Shown here: piece after piece, positions 36,045 through 44,257 of the stretch
How the letters are laid out: the number at the start of each line of letters is the position of its first letter
How positions within the stretch are numbered: the stretch's first letter is position 1
Assembly: GCF_013394165.1 (NCBI RefSeq)
Contig: NZ_CP041330.1
Coordinates: 2,534,501 to 2,598,500 of the forward strand
From: Pseudoalteromonas sp. Scap06
Lineage (GTDB): Bacteria > Pseudomonadota > Gammaproteobacteria > Enterobacterales > Alteromonadaceae
Length of the DNA: 64,000 nt
Direction of reading: 5' to 3'
Notes under the pieces: generated by a model
What the model saw: only the letters and a program-made list of their open reading frames with translations
Told to the model about the DNA's origin: nothing
Databases searched by the model: none
Program-made: the position numbers and the translations under genes

Positions 36045-37074
36045 CTGCGTTATCCTTTTCTTTTCGCTCGCGTGGGCTGGCGTCAGTATAATCGACCAGT
36101 TCGCGCAGTAAAGCCGTTGCAAAACAGCCTTTGGGTAAGCCAAAGCTGAGTTTTAATGTGCGTTCATCAAGCGTTTCTATGCTTAGCTCTTGGGGGATTA
36201 AACGCAGCATTCTACGCTCGTTTTTAAGCCCTAAATCCCCTAAGCCATCACACCATGCTTGATACGGTGCCAACCATGTTTTTTCTTGTTCGGTTAAGCC
36301 TTTTTCACTTTTGCCCACCATGGGCGCCGACATCATAATGTCGCCAGAGGCAAGCCGTGCAATATTTTCATCACTTATCGCATCTTCAAAAAATGCATTA
36401 CTGCCACTGAGCATAAATACTTCGCGGTGCATGGTTTTAGCAAGCCCATGCTCAGCCACGCGTAAACTAACAATTTGATTAAACACATGTGAACGCGCAG
36501 CAGAAATAATAATGCCTCGCAGCTTTTTATCGCGAATACGCTCACCGGCAAACATTTTTTCGGCCATCACTAGGTTGTGCCCATCACGACCAAAGCGCTG
36601 TTCACCAAAATAATTAGGCACACCTGCGCGTACCGCGTTTATACGGCATAAAATATCAAGCGGCTCGGTTACATTGCGCAAGGTAATAGTAAATCTATTT
36701 CCTTTGTGGCAACCGGTGCGCAATTTTCGCTCATGGCGCTGCTGCGATACCACAAACACGCTTTCACTGTTCAGCTCAGTAAAATCAATATGCTTTTTAA
36801 TCGGTACTTTTACGCTAAACCACTGCGAGCATACTCCATGGCGGTCTTTCATACCGGCATAGCTTACATCACGTGGCGATACACCCGCTTTTTGTGCAAT
36901 CAGCTTGGCAACATATTGGGTGTTTTCACCCTTTTTAACCACTTGCAAACACACGTGTTCACCACTGCCGGTAAACTCTATACCGAGATCCTCATCAACC
37001 ATAAAGTCTTCTGCGGTGGTTTTAAAGTCGGCTTTGGAAAGCGGCGCGCCATATAAATAATTTAATTCGCTCAT
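36025..37074 (-). CDS. truD: tRNA pseudouridine(13) synthase TruD
   Basis: TruD (349 aa) makes pseudouridine at position 13 of tRNA-Glu. The catalytic region [27 protein letters not shown] is present with its Asp, as is the family motif [17 protein letters not shown]. An insertion domain follows, then [21 protein letters not shown] at the C-terminus. The start codon overlaps the ispF stop by 4 nt, and the end overlaps surE by 20 nt, so the whole group is translated as a tight operon. Confidence 0.97.
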   Translation of the reverse strand: MSELNYLYGAPLSKADFKTTAEDFMVDEDLGIEFTGSGEHVCLQVVKKGENTQYVAKLIAQKAGVSPRDVSYAGMKDRHGVCSQWFSVKVPIKKHIDFTELNSESVFVVSQQRHERKLRTGCHKGNRFTITLRNVTEPLDILCRINAVRAGVPNYFGEQRFGRDGHNLVMAEKMFAGERIRDKKLRGIIISAARSHVFNQIVSLRVAEHGLAKTMHREVFMLSGSNAFFEDAISDENIARLASGDIMMSAPMVGKSEKGLTEQEKTWLAPYQAWCDGLGDLGLKNERRMLRLIPQELSIETLDERTLKLSFGLPKGCFATALLRELVDYTDASPRERKEKDNADEDSIK

Positions 37075-37553
37075 GCGTTTTGTTTGCTCATAATGACCAC
37101 GGCATGGCTTGAAATGCCTTCTTTACGCCCCTCAAAACCGAGTTTTTCGGTAGTGGTAGCTTTTACATTTACCTGTGAAAGCTCGGCATTTAAATCACTG
37201 GCAAGGTTGCCACGCATCGCTTGAATGTGCGGCAGCATTTTTGGTGCTTGTGCCACAATAGTGACATCCGCATTGCCCAATACATAACCTTGTTGCTTAG
37301 CAAGGTTCACTACATGGCGAAGTAAAATACGGCTATCAATATTTTCATATTCACTGGCCGTATCCGGAAAATGCTTACCAATATCGCCCAGCGCTAATGA
37401 TCCTAAAATAGCGTCACATAAGGCATGAATAGCTACATCACCATCTGAGTGTGCTAAAAAGCCTTGTGGATAATCAATTTTTTCGCCGCAGATAGTTAAA
37501 GGCCCTTGGCCTCCAAATTTATGCACGTCAAAACCATGGCCTATTCGTATCAT
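37071..37553 (-). CDS. ispF: 2-C-methyl-D-erythritol 2,4-cyclodiphosphate synthase
   Basis: IspF (160 aa, usual length) cyclises CDP-methylerythritol 2-phosphate in the MEP isoprenoid pathway. The zinc-binding [12 protein letters not shown] (Asp and two His), the signature [33 protein letters not shown] and the late [21 protein letters not shown] are all visible. It overlaps ispD by 4 nt and truD by 4 nt, which is typical coupling for this operon. Confidence 0.98.
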   Translation of the reverse strand: MIRIGHGFDVHKFGGQGPLTICGEKIDYPQGFLAHSDGDVAIHALCDAILGSLALGDIGKHFPDTASEYENIDSRILLRHVVNLAKQQGYVLGNADVTIVAQAPKMLPHIQAMRGNLASDLNAELSQVNVKATTTEKLGFEGRKEGISSHAVVIMSKQNA

Positions 37554-38251
37554 GTTGCACTCTCATTATTTTGTTTTTGCAGTAAAAAGCCTGCTAAATC
37601 TAAATCTTCTGGGGTGGTAATTTTAATATTATCACTACGCCCTGCTACCAGCTTTACCGGCTTATTTGCCCACTCCATTGCACTGGCTTCATCAGTAATG
37701 GTTGCACCGCTGTTAAGCGCACTTTGCAATGCCGTTTTAAGCTCGTCGTATTTAAACAGTTGCGGGGTAAGCGCTTGCCATAAATCATCACGAGGCACAG
37801 TTTGCTGCGCATGGCTTTGCCCTCGTTTTATAGTGTCTTTTACTTTGCTGGCTAAAATGCCGCCTTCATCAGCCTGCATGCACTGTGCGATTAAGCGCTC
37901 TATATCAGCAATATCGACTAAAGGTCTTGCAGCGTCGTGCACCAAAACCCAAGCAGGTGGGTTGGCAGCTAAAAACAATAAACTGTTTAACACTGAATCT
38001 GCGCGCTCTTTACCGCCAATAGCACGCACAATGCGAGGATCAGCTAGCGTAAGGTCGTCAAAGTAGGGGTCGGTTTCGCTCAGAGCCACCACTATAGAGT
38101 TTAACTGCGGTAACTGCGATAACTTAGCGAGCGTATGCTCTAGAATGGTTTTCCCTGCTAAGGAAATATATTGCTTTGGTGTTGTGTGTTGCATTCGACT
38201 GCCAACACCTGCGGCAGGAACAATAGCAGCAATAGTTTGTTTATTTGTCAT
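37550..38251 (-). CDS. ispD: 2-C-methyl-D-erythritol 4-phosphate cytidylyltransferase
   Basis: IspD (233 aa) joins CTP and methylerythritol phosphate in the MEP pathway. The nucleotide-binding [32 protein letters not shown], the [11 protein letters not shown] motif and [32 protein letters not shown] are present. The open frame extends to 38272, but the ATG at 38251 gives the family start. It lies inside the last codons of ftsB (11-nt overlap). Confidence 0.97.
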   Translation of the reverse strand: MTNKQTIAAIVPAAGVGSRMQHTTPKQYISLAGKTILEHTLAKLSQLPQLNSIVVALSETDPYFDDLTLADPRIVRAIGGKERADSVLNSLLFLAANPPAWVLVHDAARPLVDIADIERLIAQCMQADEGGILASKVKDTIKRGQSHAQQTVPRDDLWQALTPQLFKYDELKTALQSALNSGATITDEASAMEWANKPVKLVAGRSDNIKITTPEDLDLAGFLLQKQNNESAT

Positions 38252-38528
38252 GGTGTTGAGCCGGTAAAACACGAATAAAGGTTTCGTCCGGTTTAATCAT
38301 TCCTAATTCGTTGCGGGCACGCTCTTCAATGCCTTCGTGGCCGAGCTTTAAATCTTCTATATCCGCTTTTAATACTTTATTACGCTTTATTAGTTTTTCG
38401 TTAGTTTGTTGATGCGATGCCACCGCATTTTTTAAACGGGTGTAGTCTTGCACCCCGTTATGACCAAACCAAAGGCGATACTGGATAAAAAGTGCTAAGC
38501 ACAACAAGCCAAATTGAAAAAATCGCAT
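38241..38528 (-). CDS. ftsB: Cell division protein FtsB
   Basis: This small bitopic divisome protein (95 aa) has a very short cytoplasmic N-terminus, one transmembrane helix (FFQFGLLCLALFIQYRLWFG) and a periplasmic coiled coil (HQQTNEKLIKRNKVLKADIEDLKLGHEGIEERARNELGMIKPDETF). It forms the FtsQLB complex that activates septal peptidoglycan synthesis. It is the first gene of the ispD-ispF-truD-surE-pcm-yqaA-nlpD-rpoS run. Confidence 0.96.
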   Translation of the reverse strand: MRFFQFGLLCLALFIQYRLWFGHNGVQDYTRLKNAVASHQQTNEKLIKRNKVLKADIEDLKLGHEGIEERARNELGMIKPDETFIRVLPAQHHDK

Positions 38529-38562
38529 TAAACACTCCTTATTTTAATTTTTAATTATCTAC

Positions 38563-39195
38563 TTATGCTAGCGGCCGCTTAACATTGCGCCAATTAATAT
38601 TGGCAGCTAGTAACATTTCCCGTAGTGACAAAACCCGTGGCGTGCTACGCTTTGAAAACTGCCACTGGTGGCCACAACACGCCGCTGCAAGGCTCGTTTT
38701 ACTAGGTTTAAGCAGTTGCGCACTTTGCTGCTCAAGTCCTTGGCCTAAAAAATCAAACCAGCCAAGTTCATTACAATGCAGTTGCGTATCAGCTACTTGA
38801 TCAATGCTGTCTATTCTAACCCGAATTTGACCGTGACTTTGTAATAATACCGGAATTATTAGCCCTACTTTGGCATGCGCTTGATAAAAAAGTTCATTCG
38901 CTGAAGGATTAGCCTCTGGCGGTGTTGGTTTTTGCTTTTCAAGCCAGCCTCCATTTTGCGCATCAAGCGTAAAAGGCAATGGTGCATTAGCTACACGTGT
39001 TGCGGCACGTTCAATATAATAAGGCAGACTTTTTAATTGCCTGCGTAAACGGTCACCATTAGGTTCAGCCACTAAGCGCTGAACTTCACGCTGATAAAAA
39101 GCATTGCATAATTGTGCGTAAAGCACTTTTTCTGCATCAGTTTGCCACATTTCAACTTGCTGGCTTGTGTTAAACTGCTTATTTTTAGCAACCAA
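38563..39195 (-). CDS. Conserved hypothetical protein
   Basis: The 210-residue soluble protein has no signal peptide, membrane helix or familiar motif. It begins with a basic helical segment (QLCNAFYQREVQRLV, then GDRLRRQLKSLPYYIERAATRVA) and has a beta-rich middle (VGLIIPVLLQSHGQIRVRIDSI). The frame opens at a TTG with GAG upstream at 39195; an ATG at 39150 is the alternative start. It lies just upstream of ftsB on the same strand with a 34-bp gap, so it may be expressed with the division operon. Function unknown. Confidence 0.6.
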   Translation of the reverse strand: MVAKNKQFNTSQQVEMWQTDAEKVLYAQLCNAFYQREVQRLVAEPNGDRLRRQLKSLPYYIERAATRVANAPLPFTLDAQNGGWLEKQKPTPPEANPSANELFYQAHAKVGLIIPVLLQSHGQIRVRIDSIDQVADTQLHCNELGWFDFLGQGLEQQSAQLLKPSKTSLAAACCGHQWQFSKRSTPRVLSLREMLLAANINWRNVKRPLA

Positions 39196-39270
39196 TCGCT
39201 GTACTCAAAAAAACATTTTAATACTGTTTTATAACACAGTAATGCACAGTTTTTAAGCACTTGTAGTAAT

Positions 39271-39750
39271 TTAAGCGCTTGGCTTTTCACCTAATTTTGC
39301 AATACCTGATTCTAAAAATTGCACCATAGTACTGCGCTTTTTACCTATTAATAAGCTGCCATCAGATAAAAACATAAAGTTTTGCCAGTTACGTTTAAAC
39401 ACATCAAATGTCGTTTCGATAATATTGTCGCGTGCCATGCAAAAATACACTGTGGTATTAGCCTGCCAATCTAAGTGGTTCAAAATAGCTTCTGGAAATT
39501 GCGGTTCTTCGCTTTCCCACGCATCTTCCCAATTAATTTCTTGGCTAAAGTTTTGCTCTTGCGCGCACCAATCGGTTTTATCAAAAAAGTCTGGATGATC
39601 ATGTTCACGACTCACCATGGTTGTCCACAGTACGGCGGCACGCTCGCTGGTCATTGGTTTAATATTGGCTGCATCAATATCTGAAACCGGAATATCTTTG
39701 TGGCGAAATACCCAGGCTTTTTTGTAATCATCAAGAGAAATATAATTCAT
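39271..39750 (-). CDS. DUF2947 family protein
   Basis: This 159-residue acidic cytoplasmic protein starts with YISLDDYKKAWVFRHKDIPVS and contains KPMTSERAAVLWTTMVSREHDHPDFF. I recognise this as the DUF2947 family of marine gammaproteobacteria. The centre is rich in Trp, Glu and Asp (INWEDAWESEEPQFPEAILNHLDW). There is no known function and no membrane or export signal. It is divergent from the DUF1653 gene with a 61-bp gap. Confidence 0.75.
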   Translation of the reverse strand: MNYISLDDYKKAWVFRHKDIPVSDIDAANIKPMTSERAAVLWTTMVSREHDHPDFFDKTDWCAQEQNFSQEINWEDAWESEEPQFPEAILNHLDWQANTTVYFCMARDNIIETTFDVFKRNWQNFMFLSDGSLLIGKKRSTMVQFLESGIAKLGEKPSA

Positions 39751-39811
39751 AGTATTGCTGTATTCTTTGGCATAATAAAAAGCGAAGGCAAATTATACAA
39801 GATAACAGACT

Positions 39812-40036
39812 ATGACTACAGCACTAAAACTGGGTTTATATCGACACTACAAAGGCCCACAATATAAAGTTATGCATGTGGCGACCCACAGCGAAACCAA
39901 CGAGCAGTTGGTTATTTACCAAGCCTTATACGGTGAATACGGCATATGGGCACGCCCACTAAGTATGTTTACTGAAACCGTAGAAAAAGACGGTAAAACT
40001 ATCGCCCGTTTTGCCTACCTTGGTGAAGCCGATTAA
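39812..40036 (+). CDS. DUF1653 domain protein
   Basis: The 74-residue protein consists of one DUF1653 domain: GLYRHYKGPQYKVMHVATHSETNEQLVIYQALYGEYGIWARPLSMFTETV. Such small beta-rich domains occur alone or beside housekeeping genes; no activity is established. It lies 54 nt before the MoxR gene on the same strand, so they may be co-transcribed, but a functional link is not shown. Confidence 0.85.
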   Translation: MTTALKLGLYRHYKGPQYKVMHVATHSETNEQLVIYQALYGEYGIWARPLSMFTETVEKDGKTIARFAYLGEAD

Positions 40037-40090
40037 CTATGGCATTATAACGCATAATAATTACTGCTCAGACCAGATAAAGGATAACCC

Positions 40091-40939
40091 GTGCAATTTA
40101 ATTCTACTGATAATTACATCGCAAGCTCAGCATTAAAACAGGCAGTAAACGCCGCTATTATGCTGCAAAAACCGCTTTTAATTAAAGGCGAGCCTGGCAC
40201 AGGTAAAACCATGCTGGCCGAAGAGTTAGCGAAAAGTTTAGATACTGAGCTTATTCAGTGGCATATAAAATCAACCACTAAAGCGCAGCAAGGTTTGTAC
40301 GAGTACGATGCGGTATCGCGTTTGCGCGACAGCCAGCTAGGTGATGAGCGCGTTCACAATATTAGCAACTACATAGTTAAAGGTAAGCTGTGGCAAGCCT
40401 TCATGTACGCTGAATTAAACGGCAAACGCCCAGTACTGCTTATTGACGAAATAGACAAAGCCGATATTGAGTTTCCAAACGATTTACTACTCGAACTCGA
40501 TAAAATGGAATTTCATGTATACGAAACCGGTGAGCGCATTGTGGCTAAAGAGCGCCCTATTGTGATCATCACATCAAACAATGAAAAAGAGCTGCCTGAT
40601 GCGTTTTTACGTCGCTGTTTTTTCCATTATATTGATTTTCCAAATAGCGACGAAATGCAGCAAATTATTGATGTGCACTACCCGCATGTTAAACAAGATT
40701 TAGTTCGCCAAGCATTAGAAGTATTTTTTAACTTACGCGAAGCCAACGGCCTTAAAAAGAAGCCATCCACCAGCGAGTTACTTGATTGGTTAAAACTATT
40801 AATGGCTGAAGATATAGACGCAAAAACCCTGCACGACAAAGCGCAAAAAGGCGGCTTAATGCCGATGTTTGGTGCGCTGCTTAAAAACGAGCAAGACATA
40901 AGCCTAATCGAAAAACTTGCGTTTATGAGTCGCCGTTAA
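40091..40939 (+). CDS. MoxR-type AAA+ ATPase
   Basis: This 282-residue AAA+ ATPase has Walker A GEPGTGKTM (about residues 37-45), Walker B VLLIDEIDKAD, sensor 1 IITSNNEKELPDAFLRRC with an arginine-finger region, and a C-terminal lid. MoxR ATPases act as chaperone-like machines together with von Willebrand factor A proteins, often in metal-centre insertion or protein complex maturation. The gene starts at a GTG with AGGATA upstream and is followed after one nucleotide by the VWA gene, its expected partner. Confidence 0.92.
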   Translation: MQFNSTDNYIASSALKQAVNAAIMLQKPLLIKGEPGTGKTMLAEELAKSLDTELIQWHIKSTTKAQQGLYEYDAVSRLRDSQLGDERVHNISNYIVKGKLWQAFMYAELNGKRPVLLIDEIDKADIEFPNDLLLELDKMEFHVYETGERIVAKERPIVIITSNNEKELPDAFLRRCFFHYIDFPNSDEMQQIIDVHYPHVKQDLVRQALEVFFNLREANGLKKKPSTSELLDWLKLLMAEDIDAKTLHDKAQKGGLMPMFGALLKNEQDISLIEKLAFMSRR

Positions 40940-40940
40940 G

Positions 40941-42128
40941 ATGTTGATTGCATTTTTCTTCAAATTACGAGAATACCGCTTACCTGTGAGCCTGCGCGAA
41001 CTACTCGATTTAATTAACGCTTTAAAACAAGGCGTTATATTTGCTGATGTAGACGCGTTTTATCATTTAGCACGCACTATTATGGTAAAAGACGAAACCC
41101 ATTTTGACCGGTTCGATAAAGCCTTTAGCGATTACTTTAGCGGTATTGCCGACTTAGACCTACTCGAGAGCTTAAAACAACAACACAATTTACCGGAAGA
41201 TTGGTTGCGTAAAGAGTTTGAAAAGCACCTAAGCGATGAAGAAAAAGCCCAACTAAAAGCCATGGGCGGGCTCGAAGAGCTAATGAAAACCCTAAAAGAG
41301 CGTTTAGAAGAACAGCAAAAACGCCATGCTGGCGGCAATAAGTGGGTAGGTACAGGCGGCACCTCGCCTTTTGGTGCATATGGTTATAACCCTGAGGGCG
41401 TTCGCATTGGTCAAGACGGCAGCCGCAATCGCCAAGCAGTAAAAGTGTGGGATAAGCGCGAATACCGTAACCTAGATTCTGACCGTGAAATTGGTTCACG
41501 CACTATAAAATTGGCGCTTAAAAAGCTCCGCAAATTTGCCCGTACTGGCGCAAGCGACACCCTTGATTTAAACGAGACTATTCGCGCGACCGCCAAGCAA
41601 GGCGGCATGCTCGATGTCAAAATGGCCCCCGAGCGCCACAACGCGGTAAAAGTATTGATGCTGTTTGATATTGGCGGTTCAATGGATGACTACATTCATA
41701 CCTGTGAAGAGTTATTTAGCGCCGCCCACAGCGAATTTAAACACTTAGAATTTTACTACTTTCATAACTGCTTATACGAGCACGTGTGGCAAGATAACCA
41801 ACGCCGCCACTCAAACGTTATTGACACCATGACGCTGATCAACAAGTTCACCAGTGACTACAAAGTTATATTTGTTGGTGATGCCACTATGGGCCCGTAT
41901 GAAATTGCCTATCCTGGCGGCTCAGTAGAGCATTGGAATGAAGAACCCGGCAGTGCATGGTTAAACCGAATCACCAATCACTTTGATAAAGTCGCGTGGC
42001 TCAACCCACAACCCGTTGAACACTGGCCGTATTATCAATCAATTGATTTTATAAAGCAGCTAATGAATAACCGCATGTACCCACTGAGTTTAGATGGGAT
42101 AAGTAGAGCGATAAAAGAGCTGAGTTGA
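40941..42128 (+). CDS. VWA-containing CoxE-like protein, MoxR partner
   Basis: The 395-residue cytoplasmic protein has an N-terminal helical CoxE-like region (FKLREYRLPVSLRELLDLINALKQ), a charged linker and a C-terminal VWA domain. The metal-binding MIDAS motif begins with FDIGGSMDDYI, so the first serine of the canonical DxSxS is glycine, as in many proteins of this subfamily. The later MIDAS Asp/Thr positions fall in FVGDATMGPYEI. It pairs with the MoxR ATPase in one operon. A second, displaced copy of its last 68 bp lies at 42307-42374. Confidence 0.9.
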   Translation: MLIAFFFKLREYRLPVSLRELLDLINALKQGVIFADVDAFYHLARTIMVKDETHFDRFDKAFSDYFSGIADLDLLESLKQQHNLPEDWLRKEFEKHLSDEEKAQLKAMGGLEELMKTLKERLEEQQKRHAGGNKWVGTGGTSPFGAYGYNPEGVRIGQDGSRNRQAVKVWDKREYRNLDSDREIGSRTIKLALKKLRKFARTGASDTLDLNETIRATAKQGGMLDVKMAPERHNAVKVLMLFDIGGSMDDYIHTCEELFSAAHSEFKHLEFYYFHNCLYEHVWQDNQRRHSNVIDTMTLINKFTSDYKVIFVGDATMGPYEIAYPGGSVEHWNEEPGSAWLNRITNHFDKVAWLNPQPVEHWPYYQSIDFIKQLMNNRMYPLSLDGISRAIKELS

Positions 42129-42190
42129 TAGTTAATATCTATGGCAGCTCAGTGCTAGCAGCAGAGCTTCGGGCGTGAACCTATAACTTT

Positions 42191-42265
42191 GTTGGGTGGC
42201 GCCTTCGGCTTAACCAACCTACCTTTGACGTAGGTCGGATAAGTGGCGAAGCCACGCCATCCGAC
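42191..42265. repeat. REP-like palindromic hairpin block
   Basis: Adjacent hairpins occur: GTTGG...CCAAC (42191-42218), CCTAC/GTAGG, and GTCGGAT-aa-GTGGC / GCCAC-gc-ATCCGAC (42234-42265). The density and form resemble REP/BIME-type extragenic palindromes. They lie between the VWA gene and the displaced copy of its 3' end. Confidence 0.7.
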
Positions 42266-42306
42266 AAAAAAGATAAATTTATTAGAAACAACCCGACTTA
42301 CCGCGT

Positions 42307-42374
42307 TAATGAACAACCGCATGTACCCACTTAGTTTAGATGGGGTAAGTAAAGCGATAAAAGAACTTAGTTAA
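42307..42374 (+). pseudogene. Displaced second copy of the VWA gene 3' end
   Basis: This 68-bp stretch matches 42061-42128, the last 20 codons and stop of the VWA gene, at all but seven positions. Five of the seven differences are silent (including TGA to TAA) and two are conservative (Ile to Val, Arg to Lys). The copy therefore diverged while under coding selection and derives from a different allele of the gene, not from recent local duplication. Confidence 0.85.
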
Positions 42375-42389
42375 TGTATTTTAAGTAGT

Positions 42390-42968
42390 TCATACACCAT
42401 ATTTTTGATGGTATTCACTGAGCATGAGTTCTAATTGCTTCTCGAAGACTTCAATGGATGGTTTTTTTCCACTTAACCGCTGCTGCTTTAGCCATTCAAG
42501 TAATTCAATCCTTACTAAATAACCGTCTTCAATGCAGTAACTTGGGTCTGAAAGCCAAATTTTTGGAGCCCCTAGTGAAGCTCCTGAATACCAGTGACAA
42601 ATGGAATAGCCTTCACTTTCAAGCTTATCACTAAGTTGCCAGCTGTAAATCCACCAGGTAATCAGAAATAGAGGGAAGCATCCTATAATAACAAACAGCC
42701 CCCTTCGCATCGATTTCTCTGATATATCACCATACATTCTTTGATAAATCCCGTAGATGAGTACAAAAAAAGCGGGCATCATAACTATCAAAGGAATTAC
42801 TACAGGTTTAATTTTTAACGAAATTACATTTTCAGCAATAAGACTTAATGTGCTAATTTCTAATTCAAAGCTGTAGGCATAGAGAGTAATGATTAAACAT
42901 AAAACGCCTATAGAAAACCACCCCTTTTTAGGGTTGACAGGTGAGAGTTGATTAGCCGAACTTGCCAT
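42390..42968 (-). CDS. Membrane protein, candidate immunity protein
   Basis: The 192-residue protein has three hydrophobic helices (about residues 15-38, 52-75 and 88-108). A soluble C-terminal tail is rich in Lys/Glu (IELLEWLKQQRLSGKKPSIEVFEKQLELMLSEY). I recognise no family. It starts one nucleotide after the stop of the upstream gene; an earlier in-frame ATG at 43022 would overlap that gene. Membrane topology plus tight coupling to a hydrophobic toxin-like protein suggest an immunity protein protecting the inner membrane, which is inference. The region is visibly more AT-rich than its surroundings. Confidence 0.65.
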   Translation of the reverse strand: MASSANQLSPVNPKKGWFSIGVLCLIITLYAYSFELEISTLSLIAENVISLKIKPVVIPLIVMMPAFFVLIYGIYQRMYGDISEKSMRRGLFVIIGCFPLFLITWWIYSWQLSDKLESEGYSICHWYSGASLGAPKIWLSDPSYCIEDGYLVRIELLEWLKQQRLSGKKPSIEVFEKQLELMLSEYHQKYGV

Positions 42969-42969
42969 T

Positions 42970-43893
42970 TTAGTATCGTCTTCCTGAGTAAGGAATACCA
43001 AATAAGCGGTGTATAAACTCAATTGGATTGTTATCGTACATTTGCTCAGCCCTATCTAATTCATATTTTAACTGAGACACACTATTTTTTATATTCTCTT
43101 CCATTACTCGCAAGCTATTTGACATTTTTTTAGTCATTTCATCAGAATCAATAAACGCATATGTTAAAAGGGTAAGTACAGTACCAATGATAACTACTGC
43201 TACCATTGGGCCTATAGCGAGCATTGCGGCAGTACCGCCTACATAAGTTGAAATTAGTCCCCAAGCAATTCCAGACGATACAGCAGCAATACTTATATCT
43301 ACAGCCATACCACCAATAAAATCATGCCATGTAGCTTTATCATTAATCATTTGCTCAATACTGTGAAAAAATGCTGAAATGATTATAGTGACAACAAAAC
43401 CACCTTTAATGGCTTTTTCAACACCCAATTTACCAATTCCAAATGAAACAACTTTAGGATTATGTGCCAAATACTTGGTACCTGTTAAGTGTTTTCTCAG
43501 ACCTGCATAACCTTTAAATATAATATGTGGCTTACCATTATAAGTCTTAATCTGATATTTAGAAAAAACGTTCCCACTACGACTCACTTCTAAAGCAAGA
43601 GCTCCAAGAGCTGCAACATCTAATGTAACTGGAACTGCCGCAGAATATAATTTAGCCGACTCTTTATACTTATTAATGGTATCCGAATTAATATTTGCTT
43701 TAACTAATATTCTCTCAATCCACTCACTGATTTGAAACTGGTTCATTCCATTCAATCTTTTTACATTAATAATAAAGTCAAAGAATTCAGTTGTATTCAT
43801 TTGTACAAATGTATATTCATTTTTGCCAATAGCGGCCTGAATTTGTCTTTGTCTTTGTAATTGTTGAATAGCTTTTCTAGCGTGTGCAGACAT
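42970..43893 (-). CDS. Candidate pore-forming toxin/effector
   Basis: The 307-residue protein has no signal peptide. A charged helical N-terminus (ARKAIQQLQRQRQIQAAIGK) is followed by hydrophobic segments near residues 85-105 and 160-178. A long Gly/Ala-rich hairpin follows (about 190-248; GGMAVDISIAAVSSGIAWGLIS and GGTAAMLAIGPMVAVVIIGTVLTLLTYAF), then an amphipathic C-terminal helix. Hairpins of this kind occur at the ends of colicin-like and type VI secretion pore-forming effectors. No PAAR, MIX, Rhs or WXG motif is visible, so the export route is unknown. The next gene starts 1 nt after its stop. Function is inferred from architecture only. Confidence 0.6.
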   Translation of the reverse strand: MSAHARKAIQQLQRQRQIQAAIGKNEYTFVQMNTTEFFDFIINVKRLNGMNQFQISEWIERILVKANINSDTINKYKESAKLYSAAVPVTLDVAALGALALEVSRSGNVFSKYQIKTYNGKPHIIFKGYAGLRKHLTGTKYLAHNPKVVSFGIGKLGVEKAIKGGFVVTIIISAFFHSIEQMINDKATWHDFIGGMAVDISIAAVSSGIAWGLISTYVGGTAAMLAIGPMVAVVIIGTVLTLLTYAFIDSDEMTKKMSNSLRVMEENIKNSVSQLKYELDRAEQMYDNNPIEFIHRLFGIPYSGRRY

Positions 43894-44257
43894 GTTAAAT
43901 TTCCTTATAAATAAATCCTAATATTTCACCACTGAATTAAAACAGCCATGAAAGTAAAACGTTTAATAGTGTACCTAAAAAAACTTGCCCCAGCAATTTT
44001 CGCCCTTAACCTTTAGACCAACAATAACCTAAACTAAAGATACCGATACTGTAATTTATAAAAATACTAAAAGAAGAAGCATGGCACTTCTTTTCATAAT
44101 CAGAATAATTGTTTTTAATCCTCCTTATTAAATATAGTCGAGCATGAGCGCTTTAAGATTGGATATTATCAAATAGAGCCAAAGCTATTATTAATCCTAT
44201 AACCTCCATTAAATTTATACCTTAAAGGTTGCTTAAAGCTCTGTTATGTCAGTAAAA
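43894..44257. other. AT-rich intergenic region, nothing specific seen
   Basis: These 364 bp between the Nramp-related gene and the toxin-like gene contain no gene-like open frame, repeat or clear hairpin. They presumably hold the promoter of the toxin-like unit and the 3' region of the transporter transcript. Confidence 0.5.

Noticed and set aside
42390..43022. Longer start for the candidate immunity protein at 43022
   Set aside because: It would overlap the upstream gene by more than 50 nt. The ATG at 42968, 1 nt after the upstream stop, fits operon coupling better.
42129..44257. Prophage or integrative element with integrase
   Set aside because: No integrase, recombinase or phage gene is present; only a scar and two non-mobile genes are seen.
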